Source: Dysosmobacter segnis (GTDB lineage: Bacteria > Bacillota > Clostridia > Oscillospirales > Oscillospiraceae). From it: a stretch of DNA of 64,000 nt. Within the stretch, counting starts at the first letter, position 1; each line of letters opens with the position of its first letter. Location of the stretch: contig NZ_JACOQI010000004.1 in assembly GCF_014297285.1 (NCBI RefSeq), forward strand, positions 62,001 through 126,000. The letters run 5' to 3'. Positions 22,871 to 31,853 of this stretch are shown one piece after another. Position numbers and translations under genes: made by a program. The notes beneath the pieces were generated by a model. The model did no database searches and had not been told where the DNA came from. It worked only from the letters and a program-made list of their open reading frames with translations.

Positions 22871-23446
22871 ATGGAAGAAATTTCCGCCTTTCGCCGTCAG
22901 TTGGAGACCCACCGCCCTGCGGATTGGGAAACACTGCCGGATTTCCCCCTGTATATGGATCAGGTCCTCTCCTACATGGAACGGCAGACCATCCGTCTGG
23001 ACGAGAGCGACGCTCTGACAGCCTCTATGGTCAATAACTACACGAAAAACGCCCTGGTCCCCCGGGCTGAGGGCAAGAAATACAACCGGGACCATCTGGC
23101 CTACCTCACCTTCGTCTGCATTCTCAAGCAGGTGATGTCCGTCCGGGATATGGACCTGCTGATCCGCACTGAGCTTTCCGATGACCGCTCCGTGGAAAAC
23201 GGCTACCGGGCCTTTCTGGAAAGTCTGGACGGTGCCCTGTCCAGTACCGTGCAAGAGATGGGCGCTTATGAAGGAACTGACAATCTGGCGGACGCCGCCG
23301 TCCACTTTGGTCTGCTGAGCTACGCCGCCGGCCTTGTGAGCCGTCAGTATGTGGCCCAGCTCCGCGCCCGGACGGAACCCGCCGGCAAACCGGATAAAGC
23401 CGAGGCCAAAAAGGCCGCGAAAAGCAGAAAGGAGCGCAAGGACTGA
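22871..23446 (+). CDS. DUF1836 domain protein
   Basis: A 191-residue protein of the DUF1836 family, common in Firmicutes. The segment SMVNNYTKNALVPRAEGKKY followed by RDHLAYLTFVCILKQVMSV resembles a winged-helix/MerR-like DNA-binding region, so a regulatory role is likely but unproven. The C-terminus is Lys/Ala-rich and basic. Its stop codon overlaps the degV start by one base (TGATG), so the two are translated together. Confidence 0.85.
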   Translation: MEEISAFRRQLETHRPADWETLPDFPLYMDQVLSYMERQTIRLDESDALTASMVNNYTKNALVPRAEGKKYNRDHLAYLTFVCILKQVMSVRDMDLLIRTELSDDRSVENGYRAFLESLDGALSSTVQEMGAYEGTDNLADAAVHFGLLSYAAGLVSRQYVAQLRARTEPAGKPDKAEAKKAAKSRKERKD

Positions 23447-24318
23447 TGCGTGATTATGTAATTTTAACGGATAGCTGCTGCGATCTCTCCGCGGAAATGG
23501 CCGCAGAACTGGGCGTAGAGGTCCTACCGTTGAGCCTGCAAATGGGTGATCGCACCTACCGCAACTATCTGGATGGCCGGGAGATCGGCTTCCATGAGTT
23601 CTACGAGCGGGTCCGCTCCGGCGAGTTGGCCACCACCTCCGCCGTCAACGTGGGGGAATTTGAGGAAAAGATGCGGGAGATCCTGAAAACCGGAAAGGAC
23701 ATCCTGAGCATCAGCTTTTCCTCCGCCCTCTCCACCACCTACCAGTCCTCCGTCATTGCCGCGGAGGAGTTGAAGGACGAATTTCCCGACGCGAAGATCC
23801 TGACGGTGGACTCCCTCTGCGCCTCTCTGGGGCAGGGATTGTTCGTGTATCTCTGCGCGCAGGAGCAGAAAAAGGGGAAAACCATTGACGAGGTGAAGAC
23901 CTTTGCCGAGGAGACCAAGGGCCGCGTCTGCCACTGGTTCACAGTGGACGATCTGAACCACCTGAAGCGGGGCGGCCGGATCAACGCCGCCACCGCCCTG
24001 TTCGGCACCATGCTGGCCATCAAGCCCGTCATGCATGTGGACGACGAGGGCCGCCTGATCCCGGTCAGCAAGGCCCGAGGCCGCAAGGCGTCTCTGACGG
24101 CGCTGGTAGACCGGATGGAGGCCACCGCCATCGACCCCGCCGGTCAGACGGTGTTCATCAGCCACGGTGACTGTCTGGAGGACGCTGAATTTGTTGCCGG
24201 TGAGGTCCGCCGCCGTCTGGGCGTGGAGACCGTCCACATCAACTATGTGGGTCCTGTCATCGGCAACCACTCCGGCCCCGGCACCATGGCGCTGTTTTTC
24301 CTTGGCAGCGAACGATAA
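23446..24318 (+). CDS. DegV family fatty-acid-binding protein
   Basis: A 290-residue DegV protein. Family members bind long-chain fatty acids and as FakB deliver them to the kinase FakA for phosphorylation. The start YVILTDSCCDLSAEMAAELG and the SISFSSALSTTYQS loop, which contacts the ligand carboxylate, are present, as is the C-terminal HxGPVIGxHxGPG-type motif (NYVGPVIGNHSGPGTMALFF). Whether it works as FakB here is inferred; no fakA gene is in the window. A terminator follows. Confidence 0.92.
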   Translation: MRDYVILTDSCCDLSAEMAAELGVEVLPLSLQMGDRTYRNYLDGREIGFHEFYERVRSGELATTSAVNVGEFEEKMREILKTGKDILSISFSSALSTTYQSSVIAAEELKDEFPDAKILTVDSLCASLGQGLFVYLCAQEQKKGKTIDEVKTFAEETKGRVCHWFTVDDLNHLKRGGRINAATALFGTMLAIKPVMHVDDEGRLIPVSKARGRKASLTALVDRMEATAIDPAGQTVFISHGDCLEDAEFVAGEVRRRLGVETVHINYVGPVIGNHSGPGTMALFFLGSER

Positions 24319-24326
24319 TTATGCTA

Positions 24327-24358
24327 AAATAGTTTGGGGAAATCCCCAAACTATTTTT
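24327..24358 (+). terminator. degV terminator
   Basis: Thirteen-base arms (AAATAGTTTGGGG and complement) around AAAT, ending in TTTTT, nine bases after the degV stop. Confidence 0.85.
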
Positions 24359-24540
24359 GCTATGCAAACACATAGCAAAATAAGAAATGTGCCATTTCCT
24401 CGCCCCTGCGGGGCAACCGGAAATGATGCACGAAAACTTCATGCACTGGCATTTGTGCATGTTCGCGGTACGCTGCTCATGCATGAAGTTTTATGCGTAT
24501 GAAATTAAATTTTCCGCTCCGGCGGAAGCACATGTGAGGA
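24359..24540. repeat. intergenic hairpin cluster before prmA
   Basis: A run of short palindromes without a gene: GCTATG/CATAGC, GCCCCTGCGGGGC, TTCATGCA/TGCATGAA and TCCGCTCCGGCGGA. Style is similar to parts of the large dispersed elements but the sequence match is limited to short blocks (GTGCCATTTCCTCG). prmA starts just after it with a weak ribosome-binding site (GTGAGGATC). Confidence 0.5.
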
Positions 24541-24546
24541 TCATAT

Positions 24547-25521
24547 ATGGAATGGCTGGAAGTACACATTGACACAAATCACGCCGGGCTGGAGCCCTTG
24601 GAGATTTTTCTCTCCGCCAATGGGGTAGACGGCGTGGTCATTGATGACGAGCAGGATTTCCAGAGCTTTCTGGAAAACAACCACCAGTATTGGGACTATG
24701 TAGACGAAGATCTGGAGGCGTCCATGAAGGGCAAATCCCGGATCACCTTCTACCTCCCGGCGGACGGAGACGGCTTTGACCAGCTGGCCCACCTCCGCAC
24801 TGCTCTTCAGGGCTTCAAGGACGCCCATGCCGGAAAATACGGCACCCTCCTGATGACGTTGGAAAATCTGAAGGACGCCGACTGGGAAAACAACTGGAAG
24901 CAGTATTATAAGCCCATGGAGATCGGCGAACGCCTGCTGGTGATCCCGGAATGGGAACAGGAAAACGTGAAGGGGCAGGCTAAATACGCCGGCAAGGTGC
25001 CCCTGATCTTAGAGCCGGGCCTCACCTTCGGCACCGGCAGCCACGCCACCACCCGCCTGTGCCTGACAGCGCTGGAGGAAGCCGTCCACGGCGGCGAAAC
25101 CGTATTGGATCTGGGCTGCGGCAGCGGCATTCTCTCCATTGCCGCGCTGCGGCTAGGCGCCGCCTCCGCCAAGGCTGTGGACATTGATGACAAGTGCCTG
25201 ACGGTGGCCTATGAAAACGCCGCTCTCAACGGCATCGGCAAGGACCGCTACACCGTTCTGGTGGGGGATGTTCTCTCCAACGGCGCCCTCCGGGAAACTC
25301 TGGGCGGCGGCTACGATGTGGTGGTTGCCAACATTGTAGCGGACGTCATTATAGGGCTTGCCCCCATGGTGCGGCAGTTCCTGAAGCCCGGCGGGCTGTT
25401 CCTCTGCTCCGGCATCATCGACACCCGGGCCGGGGAGGTGGCGGACGCCCTCCGTCAAAACGGTTGGGAAATCGAAACTACCCGGTCCGGTGAGGGCTGG
25501 TATTCCTACGCCTGCCGCTAA
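24547..25521 (+). CDS. prmA: ribosomal protein L11 methyltransferase
   Basis: SAM-dependent enzyme that methylates lysines and the N-terminus of ribosomal protein L11; 324 residues. The N-terminal substrate-recognition domain (MEWLEVHIDTNHAGLEPLEI) is followed by the methyltransferase fold with motif I VLDLGCGSGILSIAALRLGA and motif IV VVANIVADVII, the family N-I/P-P-Y-like position. The family marker TFGTGSHATTRLCL is intact. The downstream transporter gene begins 26 bases later, so they may share a transcript. Confidence 0.95.
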   Translation: MEWLEVHIDTNHAGLEPLEIFLSANGVDGVVIDDEQDFQSFLENNHQYWDYVDEDLEASMKGKSRITFYLPADGDGFDQLAHLRTALQGFKDAHAGKYGTLLMTLENLKDADWENNWKQYYKPMEIGERLLVIPEWEQENVKGQAKYAGKVPLILEPGLTFGTGSHATTRLCLTALEEAVHGGETVLDLGCGSGILSIAALRLGAASAKAVDIDDKCLTVAYENAALNGIGKDRYTVLVGDVLSNGALRETLGGGYDVVVANIVADVIIGLAPMVRQFLKPGGLFLCSGIIDTRAGEVADALRQNGWEIETTRSGEGWYSYACR

Positions 25522-25547
25522 AGGCTGAAAGGACCCTGAATACGCCC

Positions 25548-26510
25548 ATGAATAAGCTCCAAGCACTCAACACCTGGATGACCCCGAAAATGCCCCTGCT
25601 GATCCTCGGCGCTCTGGCACTGGGACTGCTGTTCCCCGATCAGATCGGCCTGCTGTGTCCCGCCGTTTCCGCCCTGATGATGTTCCAGACCTTCGCCAAC
25701 AGTCTGGGCAGCAGCGTGCAGGATCTGGGCCGGGTCCTCTCCCACCCCAAGCCGGTGCTCATCACCATGCTTTCTCTCCACCTTCTCATGCCGTTGGCCG
25801 CTTTGGGTATTGGCAGCATGTGCTTCCCTGACCAGCCCCTCTACACCCTGAGTCTGGTGCTGATGGAGGGTTCCCCCGCCGCCGTATCCTCTCTGATGTG
25901 GATCGTCATCGGCGGCGGCAGCGTGGAGCTATGCCTGTCCATTATCCTGTTGGATACCATGCTCTCCCCGGTGATCCTGCCGCTGACGCTGCGGCTGCTG
26001 TGCGGCTCCGTGGTGGAGCTGGATACCTTGGGCATGATCCGGGATCTCTTCGTCATGATCGTAGTCCCGGCAGCTCTGGCCATGGTGCTCTGCCGCCTGC
26101 TGGGCCAAAGCATCTGTGCCAAAGCCAAGCAGCGGCTGAGTCCCTTTTCCAAGCTGGCTCTGCTGGTCATCATCTGCGCCAACGTCACCCGCTGCGCTCC
26201 CTTCCTCCACGAGTTGAACCGCGAGCTGGTACTGCTGCTCTGCATAACGCTGGCCATGCGGCTCATCGGTCTGGGCTTGGGCTTTCTGCTCTCCACCCTC
26301 TTCCGCTTCCCCTATCCGGTAGAACTGACGGTGACCGTCAATTCCAGTATGCGGAACAATGCCGCAGCCGCTACGCTGGCCGCCCAGTATTTCCCCTCGG
26401 AGGTGGTGTTCTCCCCCTCTGTCTCTCCCCTGTTCTCCCAGCTCACCAGTTCTCTGGCGGTGCGGGCTCTGCAAAAACGGCAGCAGAAGATCGATCATCC
26501 CGCCTCATAA
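25548..26510 (+). CDS. bile acid:sodium symporter (BASS) family protein
   Basis: A 320-residue integral membrane protein with about nine to ten hydrophobic helices and short loops. The unwound crossing regions typical of SBF/BASS transporters are suggested by EGSPAAVSSLM and VNSSMRNNAAAATLAAQYF. Family members move organic anions such as bile acids, pantoate or pyruvate with sodium; the substrate here is not known. No other gene points to one. A terminator follows. Confidence 0.75.
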   Translation: MNKLQALNTWMTPKMPLLILGALALGLLFPDQIGLLCPAVSALMMFQTFANSLGSSVQDLGRVLSHPKPVLITMLSLHLLMPLAALGIGSMCFPDQPLYTLSLVLMEGSPAAVSSLMWIVIGGGSVELCLSIILLDTMLSPVILPLTLRLLCGSVVELDTLGMIRDLFVMIVVPAALAMVLCRLLGQSICAKAKQRLSPFSKLALLVIICANVTRCAPFLHELNRELVLLLCITLAMRLIGLGLGFLLSTLFRFPYPVELTVTVNSSMRNNAAAATLAAQYFPSEVVFSPSVSPLFSQLTSSLAVRALQKRQQKIDHPAS

Positions 26511-26520
26511 CAACCTATTT

Positions 26521-26555
26521 GCAAAAAAAGCGCGGAATTTTCCGTGCTTTTTTTA
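26521..26555 (+). terminator. terminator after the BASS transporter gene
   Basis: AGCGCGGA and TCCGTGCT arms around ATTT, flanked by A7 and T7 runs that lengthen the stem. Confidence 0.8.
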
Positions 26556-26658
26556 TTTTCCCGACAGATTTCCCGACATTTCCCCCGCTCCCCGGCGCTA
26601 CAATACAGGCAGAACCGGGAACGCCCGCCGTTTCCGAACCTGTCAGGAGGTGCCGCGC

Positions 26659-27450
26659 ATGTTGGACACGCAGGTCCATTGGCTTCCGGTGGAGCAGATC
26701 GCTCCCAACCCCCACCAGCCCCGAAGGGAATTCGCTCCCGGACCTCTGGCGGAGCTGGCGGAATCCATCCGCCGCCACGGGATCATCCAGCCCCTGTCCG
26801 TCCGCCGCAGGGATGACGGCTGGGAGCTGATAGCGGGAGAGCGCCGCCTCCGGGCAGCCAAGCTGGCGGGACTGCAAACAGTTCCTTGTCTGGAAATGCA
26901 GGTCGATGAGCAGGACTCCGCTATTCTGGCCCTTATCGAAAATATCCAGCGCCGGGACCTGCATTACTTGGAGGAAGCCACCGCCATCGCCGCCTATCTC
27001 CGTCAATCCGGCTCCACGCAGGAGGAAGCCGCTGCCCTGCTGGGTCGCTCCCCCTCCGCTCTGGCCAATAAGCTGCGCCTGCTGCGGCTCTCCCCTGACT
27101 GCTGCCGCCTGCTCACAGAACATGATCTGACCGAGCGTCACGCACGCGCTCTTCTTCGTCTGGAGGATGAAGAAGAACGTCTCAACGCCCTCCACCACAT
27201 CATCCGCCATCATCTGAACGTAGCCCAGACGGAGCAGTACATCGACAAGCGTCTGGCCCAGCTGCAGACCACGCCCCCCTCCGGCCGCCGGGTCTTTCTT
27301 CTCAAGGACGTCCGCCTGTTTCTCAACAGTCTGGACCGGGGCCTGCGGCTGGTGCGGGAGGCCGGCATCGGCGCAGAATCCCGCCGGGAGGACACGGAGG
27401 ACGCCATCCTCCTCACTATCCGCATCCCCAAGAACCGCCGGGTCGGCTGA
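26659..27450 (+). CDS. noc: ParB-family protein, Noc-like
   Basis: A 263-residue ParB/Noc protein. The CTP-binding ParB N domain has NPHQPRREF, GERRLRAAKLAG and ENIQRRDL. The helix-turn-helix segment (STQEEAAALLGRSPSALANKLRLLRL) has the NKL pattern of Noc instead of the TNALRLLGL of Spo0J, and ITERHARALL-like DLTERHARALL with LNVAQTEQYI fits Noc. Noc couples chromosome DNA to cell-division control. The start at 26659 follows TCAGGAGGTGCCGCGC; there is no N-terminal membrane-targeting extension as in Bacillus Noc. The true Spo0J, next to Soj and parS, is at 41994. A second Spo0J-like role cannot be excluded. Confidence 0.8.
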   Translation: MLDTQVHWLPVEQIAPNPHQPRREFAPGPLAELAESIRRHGIIQPLSVRRRDDGWELIAGERRLRAAKLAGLQTVPCLEMQVDEQDSAILALIENIQRRDLHYLEEATAIAAYLRQSGSTQEEAAALLGRSPSALANKLRLLRLSPDCCRLLTEHDLTERHARALLRLEDEEERLNALHHIIRHHLNVAQTEQYIDKRLAQLQTTPPSGRRVFLLKDVRLFLNSLDRGLRLVREAGIGAESRREDTEDAILLTIRIPKNRRVG

Positions 27451-27465
27451 CGTTTACAGTCTTTT

Positions 27466-27499
27466 TCAAAAAACGGAGACTTCGGTCTCCGCTTTTTGG
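27466..27499 (+). terminator. noc terminator
   Basis: A 13-base stem AAAAAACGGAGAC with its near-complement around a TTCG loop, followed by further T runs. Confidence 0.85.
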
Positions 27500-27658
27500 T
27501 TTTTTCGGAAACCGCAGCCTGCCACTTACGCCAAAAGTCAAAATTATTCCACTCTGTTACCGGATTGTAACACCTTTTTTCAGAAAAGAGTGATATGATA
27601 GCGTTAAATGGGAGATTGTTTCTCATTTAACATAACGATCAAAACAGGAGGGCTTCTT

Positions 27659-29401
27659 ATGGAACCGATCCGTGAAGCCGAGATGCAGACCCAGCCGGGG
27701 AAGCGGCTGAACGAGGAATCCAAAAAGAGTGGGAAGGGGCCGCTGCTGATCGCCGGCATCGTGCTGGCGGTTTTGCTGGCGGCCTACGCGGGCCTTTGCG
27801 CCTATGCCGGTTCTCTGGATACATTTTATCCCAACCGCCACATCAACGGCATCGACGTGGGCGGTCTTACCGTGGAACAGGCGCAGCAGCGCCTGGAGAG
27901 ACAGCTTCTCCAGCAGGCGATCACCCTTGTGGATGACAAGGACCAGCCCTTGGCTCAGTTCACCGTGGGCGATCTGGGCTACACGGCGGAGAATTTCGCC
28001 GGGGACGCCCAATTCTGGAAAAACGATGACCGGAGCAAGGGCTTTTTCATGAAAGGCTGGGCCTATCTGGCCACCGTCACCGGTCGCTGGCCCGACGGCG
28101 CCCATTGGCCGGACATGGACCAAGCCGTCTTTTCCAAAACCGTATCCCGTCTGACGGAGCAGCTTTCCGAAGCACCCCTTGACGCCTCCGGCGCTGTGGA
28201 GGGGCAGTCTGTCCACATCACCAAGGCGCGGGACGGCCGAACACCGCAAGACCTCCGTCTCCTTCTGGCAAATATTTCCGATTACAGTCTGAGCGGCTAT
28301 CAGGTTCCCATCTCCTTCCAGACTGTCCCCGCCAAGACCCTCACCGCCCAGCAGCTCCACGACCAGCTCCACGGCGAGGTGCGAAACGCCTCCTATGACT
28401 CCGCTACGGACTCCATCATCCCCGAGCAGCCGGGAGCCGACTTCGATGTGGCCGCCGTTCAGAAAGCGCTGGACGGCGCCGCCCCCGGGGAAACCCTGAC
28501 ACTGGACGCGGAAATTGAGGAGCCGGAGGTCACCGCCGCCGATTTGAAGGCCGTCCTGTTCCGGGACGTGCTGGGCGAGGCCAAGACCCATGTCTCCGGC
28601 TCCGCCGGGCGGATCGGCAACGTTAAGCTCTCCGCTCAGATTATCAACGGCCTTGTTCTCAACAGCGGAGAAACCTTCTCCTACAACGAATCCGTCGGCA
28701 AACGGACGGCGGACCGGGGCTTCAAGCCCGCCCCCGCCTATGTCAAGGGCGAAACCGTGGACGAGATCGGCGGCGGCATCTGCCAGACCTCCTCCACCCT
28801 GTATCTGGCCTGTCTCCTGAGCAATCTGGAGATCACGGAGCGGTACGCCCACCGCTATGTCCCCGCTTACATCGCCTGGGGCATGGATGCCACGGTGTCC
28901 TGGGGCGGCCCCGACTATAAGTTCACCAACAACACCCTGTACCCCGTGAAGATCGTCACCAAATATGAAAAGGGCTATCTCACCGTTCAGATCCTGGGCA
29001 CCAATGTGGACGGCATCTATGTAAAAATGAGCAACGAGGTCCTCTCGAAGACCCCCTGGGAAACCATCTATCAGGAGGACCCCACCATGGCTCCCGGCTC
29101 CCCGGATGTGGTGAAGGTAACACCCTATACCGGATACAAGGTCAACTCTTATCAGACCATTTATGACAAGGATGGCAAGGTGATCGACAGCCATTTTGAA
29201 GCGTCCAGCAACTACAAGGTCCGCAACAAGGTGATCTTACAGGCCCCCGCCGCCCAGCCCGGCAGTGGAACAGCGGAGATCCCCGCCGTCACACCGGACA
29301 CTCCGTCGGATACCCCTGTTCCTATGGAGCCAACAGTCCCCGCGGAGCCTGCCGCGTCCCCTGACCTTCCTGTCGAACCGGAGATCCCGGCGGAACCGTA
29401 A
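27659..29401 (+). CDS. VanW family cell-wall protein with peptidoglycan-binding-like domain
   Basis: A 580-residue protein with a cytoplasmic N-terminus of about 35 residues, one membrane helix (LLIAGIVLAVLLAAYAGLCAYAG), a pair of PG_binding_4-like repeats (residues about 55-290, for example IDVGGLTVEQAQQRLERQL), and a VanW domain (about 325-460: NAQIINGLVLNSGETFSYNE-like SAQIINGLVLNSGETFSYNE, then IGGGICQTSSTLY). The end is a Pro/Glu/Ala-rich tail. VanW proteins occur with vancomycin-resistance and wall genes but have no proven reaction. The start at 27659 has CAGGAGGGC. Confidence 0.88.
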   Translation: MEPIREAEMQTQPGKRLNEESKKSGKGPLLIAGIVLAVLLAAYAGLCAYAGSLDTFYPNRHINGIDVGGLTVEQAQQRLERQLLQQAITLVDDKDQPLAQFTVGDLGYTAENFAGDAQFWKNDDRSKGFFMKGWAYLATVTGRWPDGAHWPDMDQAVFSKTVSRLTEQLSEAPLDASGAVEGQSVHITKARDGRTPQDLRLLLANISDYSLSGYQVPISFQTVPAKTLTAQQLHDQLHGEVRNASYDSATDSIIPEQPGADFDVAAVQKALDGAAPGETLTLDAEIEEPEVTAADLKAVLFRDVLGEAKTHVSGSAGRIGNVKLSAQIINGLVLNSGETFSYNESVGKRTADRGFKPAPAYVKGETVDEIGGGICQTSSTLYLACLLSNLEITERYAHRYVPAYIAWGMDATVSWGGPDYKFTNNTLYPVKIVTKYEKGYLTVQILGTNVDGIYVKMSNEVLSKTPWETIYQEDPTMAPGSPDVVKVTPYTGYKVNSYQTIYDKDGKVIDSHFEASSNYKVRNKVILQAPAAQPGSGTAEIPAVTPDTPSDTPVPMEPTVPAEPAASPDLPVEPEIPAEP

Positions 29402-29469
29402 CGGAAGCGCCCCACAGCTTGTTCGTTGCAAAGCAGCCATCTCCATCCGTTTTTAAGATCAAAACCGCA

Positions 29470-29503
29470 ACCCCCCGCCCATACATCAGTATGGGCGGGG
29501 GAT
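29470..29503. terminator. terminator between convergent VanW and dnaI genes
   Basis: A 13-base stem (CCCCCGCCCATAC with complement) and an ATCA loop. T residues after it are sparse on both strands, so its efficiency is uncertain. Confidence 0.6.
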
Positions 29504-29537
29504 TCTTATGCTTATACGTGCTTATACGGAAGCGGCC

Positions 29538-30527
29538 TTACAGGCCCCGCTTCTTTTTCAATACCCGGATGTCCTCGCCCACAAAGGGCAGAAGCTGATA
29601 CTCTCCCTCGATCCGGGAGGCGATCTGTCCGGAATACCGCTGGGCGATGGCCTCCGGCATCAGGTTGGTGCTGACGATGGTGGACTTCTTTTCCAGCAGA
29701 CGGCCATTGATGATCTGATACAGCGCGCTCTGGACGAAGGTGGTCACCATCTCCGTCCCCAGGTCGTCCAGGATCAGCAGGTCGCAGTTCAGCACCCGCT
29801 CCACGTCCCGCTCTGCCTCGTCCCGGCCAAATTTCTGCGCCTCGAACCGCTCAAAAATGTGCCCCGCCGTGTCATATACCACGGAGAAGCCCTTGCCGCT
29901 GACCTCTCTGGCAATGGCGGCGGACAGGTGGGTCTTTCCCAGCCCCGGACGGCCGAACAACAGCAGGTTGGCCGGTTTTTTTCCAAAATTGTGGGCATAT
30001 TCCACGCAGGTGTCATACACCCACTCCATGTGCTCCCGGGCAGACTTGGTTTTTCTCGGTGCCCGCTGGTCGGAATACCAGTCGGTGTCAAAGGTGTCAA
30101 AGCTCTGGCTGCCCAGATCCAGCAGCTTGGAAAGCTCCTTGCGCTGCTCCTCCACATAGTAGGTTTTCAGGCAGCGGCACATCTCGCCGCCCCGGTAGCC
30201 CGTGTCATTGCAGAAGGGGCAGAGGGGCGTATCCTCCAGCGCGTTGTCCGGCAGGCCCAGCTCTGCCAACAGCATCTGCCGTTCTGCCTGCAAGCTGAGG
30301 TTTTCTTCCCGCAGGCGCTGGATTTCCGGCAGCGGGTCCTCTCCCCGCCGCAGAGCGGCGGCCATCACCCGGCTGGCCGTGCGGCGCAGCTGATCCTGAA
30401 TTTCCCGCAGCCGGGGTCTGCGGGCATAGAGCTGTTCCCGCTGCTCCGCCAGATCCGCTTCCCGGGCGCTCCGGTCCGCTTCATACCGCTCCTGCGCCAG
30501 ACGCAGCAGCCGTCCGTCATATGCCAT
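29538..30527 (-). CDS. dnaI: DnaI/DnaC-like helicase loader ATPase
   Basis: A 329-residue AAA+ ATPase that loads the replicative helicase. A helical N-terminal region (to about 130) ends in a zinc-type Cys cluster (CPFCNDTGYRGGEMCRC). The ATPase has Walker A GRPGLGKTH, Walker B LLILDDLGTE, and the sensor STNLMPEAI with arginine finger IASRIEG. The layout matches DnaI of Bacillus. It follows the dnaD-like gene by 15 bases, forming a primosome operon. Confidence 0.92.
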   Translation of the reverse strand: MAYDGRLLRLAQERYEADRSAREADLAEQREQLYARRPRLREIQDQLRRTASRVMAAALRRGEDPLPEIQRLREENLSLQAERQMLLAELGLPDNALEDTPLCPFCNDTGYRGGEMCRCLKTYYVEEQRKELSKLLDLGSQSFDTFDTDWYSDQRAPRKTKSAREHMEWVYDTCVEYAHNFGKKPANLLLFGRPGLGKTHLSAAIAREVSGKGFSVVYDTAGHIFERFEAQKFGRDEAERDVERVLNCDLLILDDLGTEMVTTFVQSALYQIINGRLLEKKSTIVSTNLMPEAIAQRYSGQIASRIEGEYQLLPFVGEDIRVLKKKRGL

Positions 30528-30542
30528 GTCCCCGCTCCCTCC

Positions 30543-31430
30543 TTACACGTATTTCCAGGCGTCGCCCGCCGACTGTGTCGGCTGCTTCGCCGGGGGCTTG
30601 TCCGCCCGTTCGATCTCCTCCGGGGTATGTAAGCCCGCCTCGTGCCAACGCTTTAAAATACCGTTGCAGTAGGGCCACTTCAGCTCGTGGCACTTGAGCA
30701 CCGTCTTGTCGTAGGCCAGAGCCACTGTCTCCGGCGGAAAGCCCATCTCCTGCCATGCGTTCAGATACTTCTCCTCCGATGCCACCGGCAGCCGGTCTCC
30801 CAGGCCCAGCGCCCGCATATACGGCGGGATGGCCCCCTGACGCTCCGCGTACTTTTTCAGGTACTCCACTGCGGCCCTCTGGGTGTCGATGCCCCGTCTG
30901 GCCCAGGCGTAGCCCTCCTTCTCAATCTGCCGCAGGGTGGGCCGCCGCCCCTCTCCGTACTTCCGGGTGACCCGCTCCACGCAGTGATTCACCAGCAGGA
31001 AGATCACGTCCGCCGGCAGGCCCAGATAATCGTTCAGTCCCAGCAGAACACCCACATCCGGCGTGGTGAGCCGCTTCCCCAGCTTTTTTTCCACCTCCGC
31101 CGTCAGCAGACGGAATTCCTCGCTGCTCTCCAGCCGCCGGGCAATGTCATCCCGCTGGTAGCTGGGCTTTTCATCAGCAGGCTCCGGGATCTCCTCCGCT
31201 GCGGGCGCCAACAGCCGCAGGTCCCGCAGGGCTTGCTCCGCCGCCTCGATGCGGCTCTTTTCCCATCGCAGCTCTCCCGCCAAAGACCGGGGCTGCACCG
31301 TGCCGTGATGCCGCAGAAGCGCCAGATATAGGAGCGCTGCGTCGCCGTCGCCCCGGTCCAGCAGACGCTTTACCGTCTGGGCCGTCAGCGTGACGGACTC
31401 ATCCGCCGTGTGGATCAAAATACTCGCCAT
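30543..31430 (-). CDS. DnaD-domain replication initiation protein
   Basis: A 295-residue protein with a winged-helix-type N-terminal region (about 1-95) and DnaD/DnaB-type domains in the second half: LTTPDVGVLLGLNDYLGLPADVIFLLVNHC, then YWLxWxMxG-like YLNAWQEMGFPPETVALAYDKT followed by KWPYCNGILKRWHEAG, the YxxxIL(x)W motif that binds single-stranded DNA. It would recruit DnaI to origins or stalled forks. The start at 31430 has GAAGGAGGAGCG. Confidence 0.9.
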   Translation of the reverse strand: MASILIHTADESVTLTAQTVKRLLDRGDGDAALLYLALLRHHGTVQPRSLAGELRWEKSRIEAAEQALRDLRLLAPAAEEIPEPADEKPSYQRDDIARRLESSEEFRLLTAEVEKKLGKRLTTPDVGVLLGLNDYLGLPADVIFLLVNHCVERVTRKYGEGRRPTLRQIEKEGYAWARRGIDTQRAAVEYLKKYAERQGAIPPYMRALGLGDRLPVASEEKYLNAWQEMGFPPETVALAYDKTVLKCHELKWPYCNGILKRWHEAGLHTPEEIERADKPPAKQPTQSAGDAWKYV

Positions 31431-31480
31431 CCGCGCTCCTCCTTCAGCGTGTCGAAAAAGTCTTTTCTTCCCGTTGCCCT

Positions 31481-31512
31481 TATTATCAGAACTTGTAAAA
31501 GTTCTGATAATA
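31481..31512. repeat. perfect 14-base palindrome upstream of the dnaD-like gene
   Basis: TATTATCAGAACTT and AAGTTCTGATAATA arms flank GTAA. It lies 51 bases before the dnaD-like start on the minus strand. It could be a regulator site or an RNA hairpin; no T run follows on the side expected for a terminator. Confidence 0.7.
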
Positions 31513-31740
31513 TTTGATTTCAATGGCGTAGGAAACCCTTCTTGGGTTTCCCGCGCACACCCTTTACCCGCAAGGGGTATGCAGCATCCGTAAAGCGGCA
31601 AAGCCGCTAACGGCTGCCCTACCTTACCGTTGCGGAGAATTTACTACTTTATCGACAGCCTCTTTCCTTTTCATTCAGCCCTTATTCTACACGAAATCTT
31701 CCCCTACGGCAAGAGGGCCGTCAGCGAGTTGTAAACTTTT
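31513..31740. other. gene-free hairpin-rich spacer between dnaD-like gene and zapA
   Basis: No open frame with a ribosome-binding site. It holds nested hairpins (GGAAACCC/GGGTTTCC; AGCGGC-AAA-GCCGCT inside CAGC..CCGT/ACGG..GCTG), close in style to the palindromes of the dispersed elements. Confidence 0.5.
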
Positions 31741-31853
31741 TCGATTTCCCACGATTTTTGTGGAACACCTGCGGCCTTTGTGCTATACTGGATGCTGTAA
31801 TATTGTGTATTGCGTCCCAACGCAGGACGTATATAAAAAAGGAGGATGCGCAT

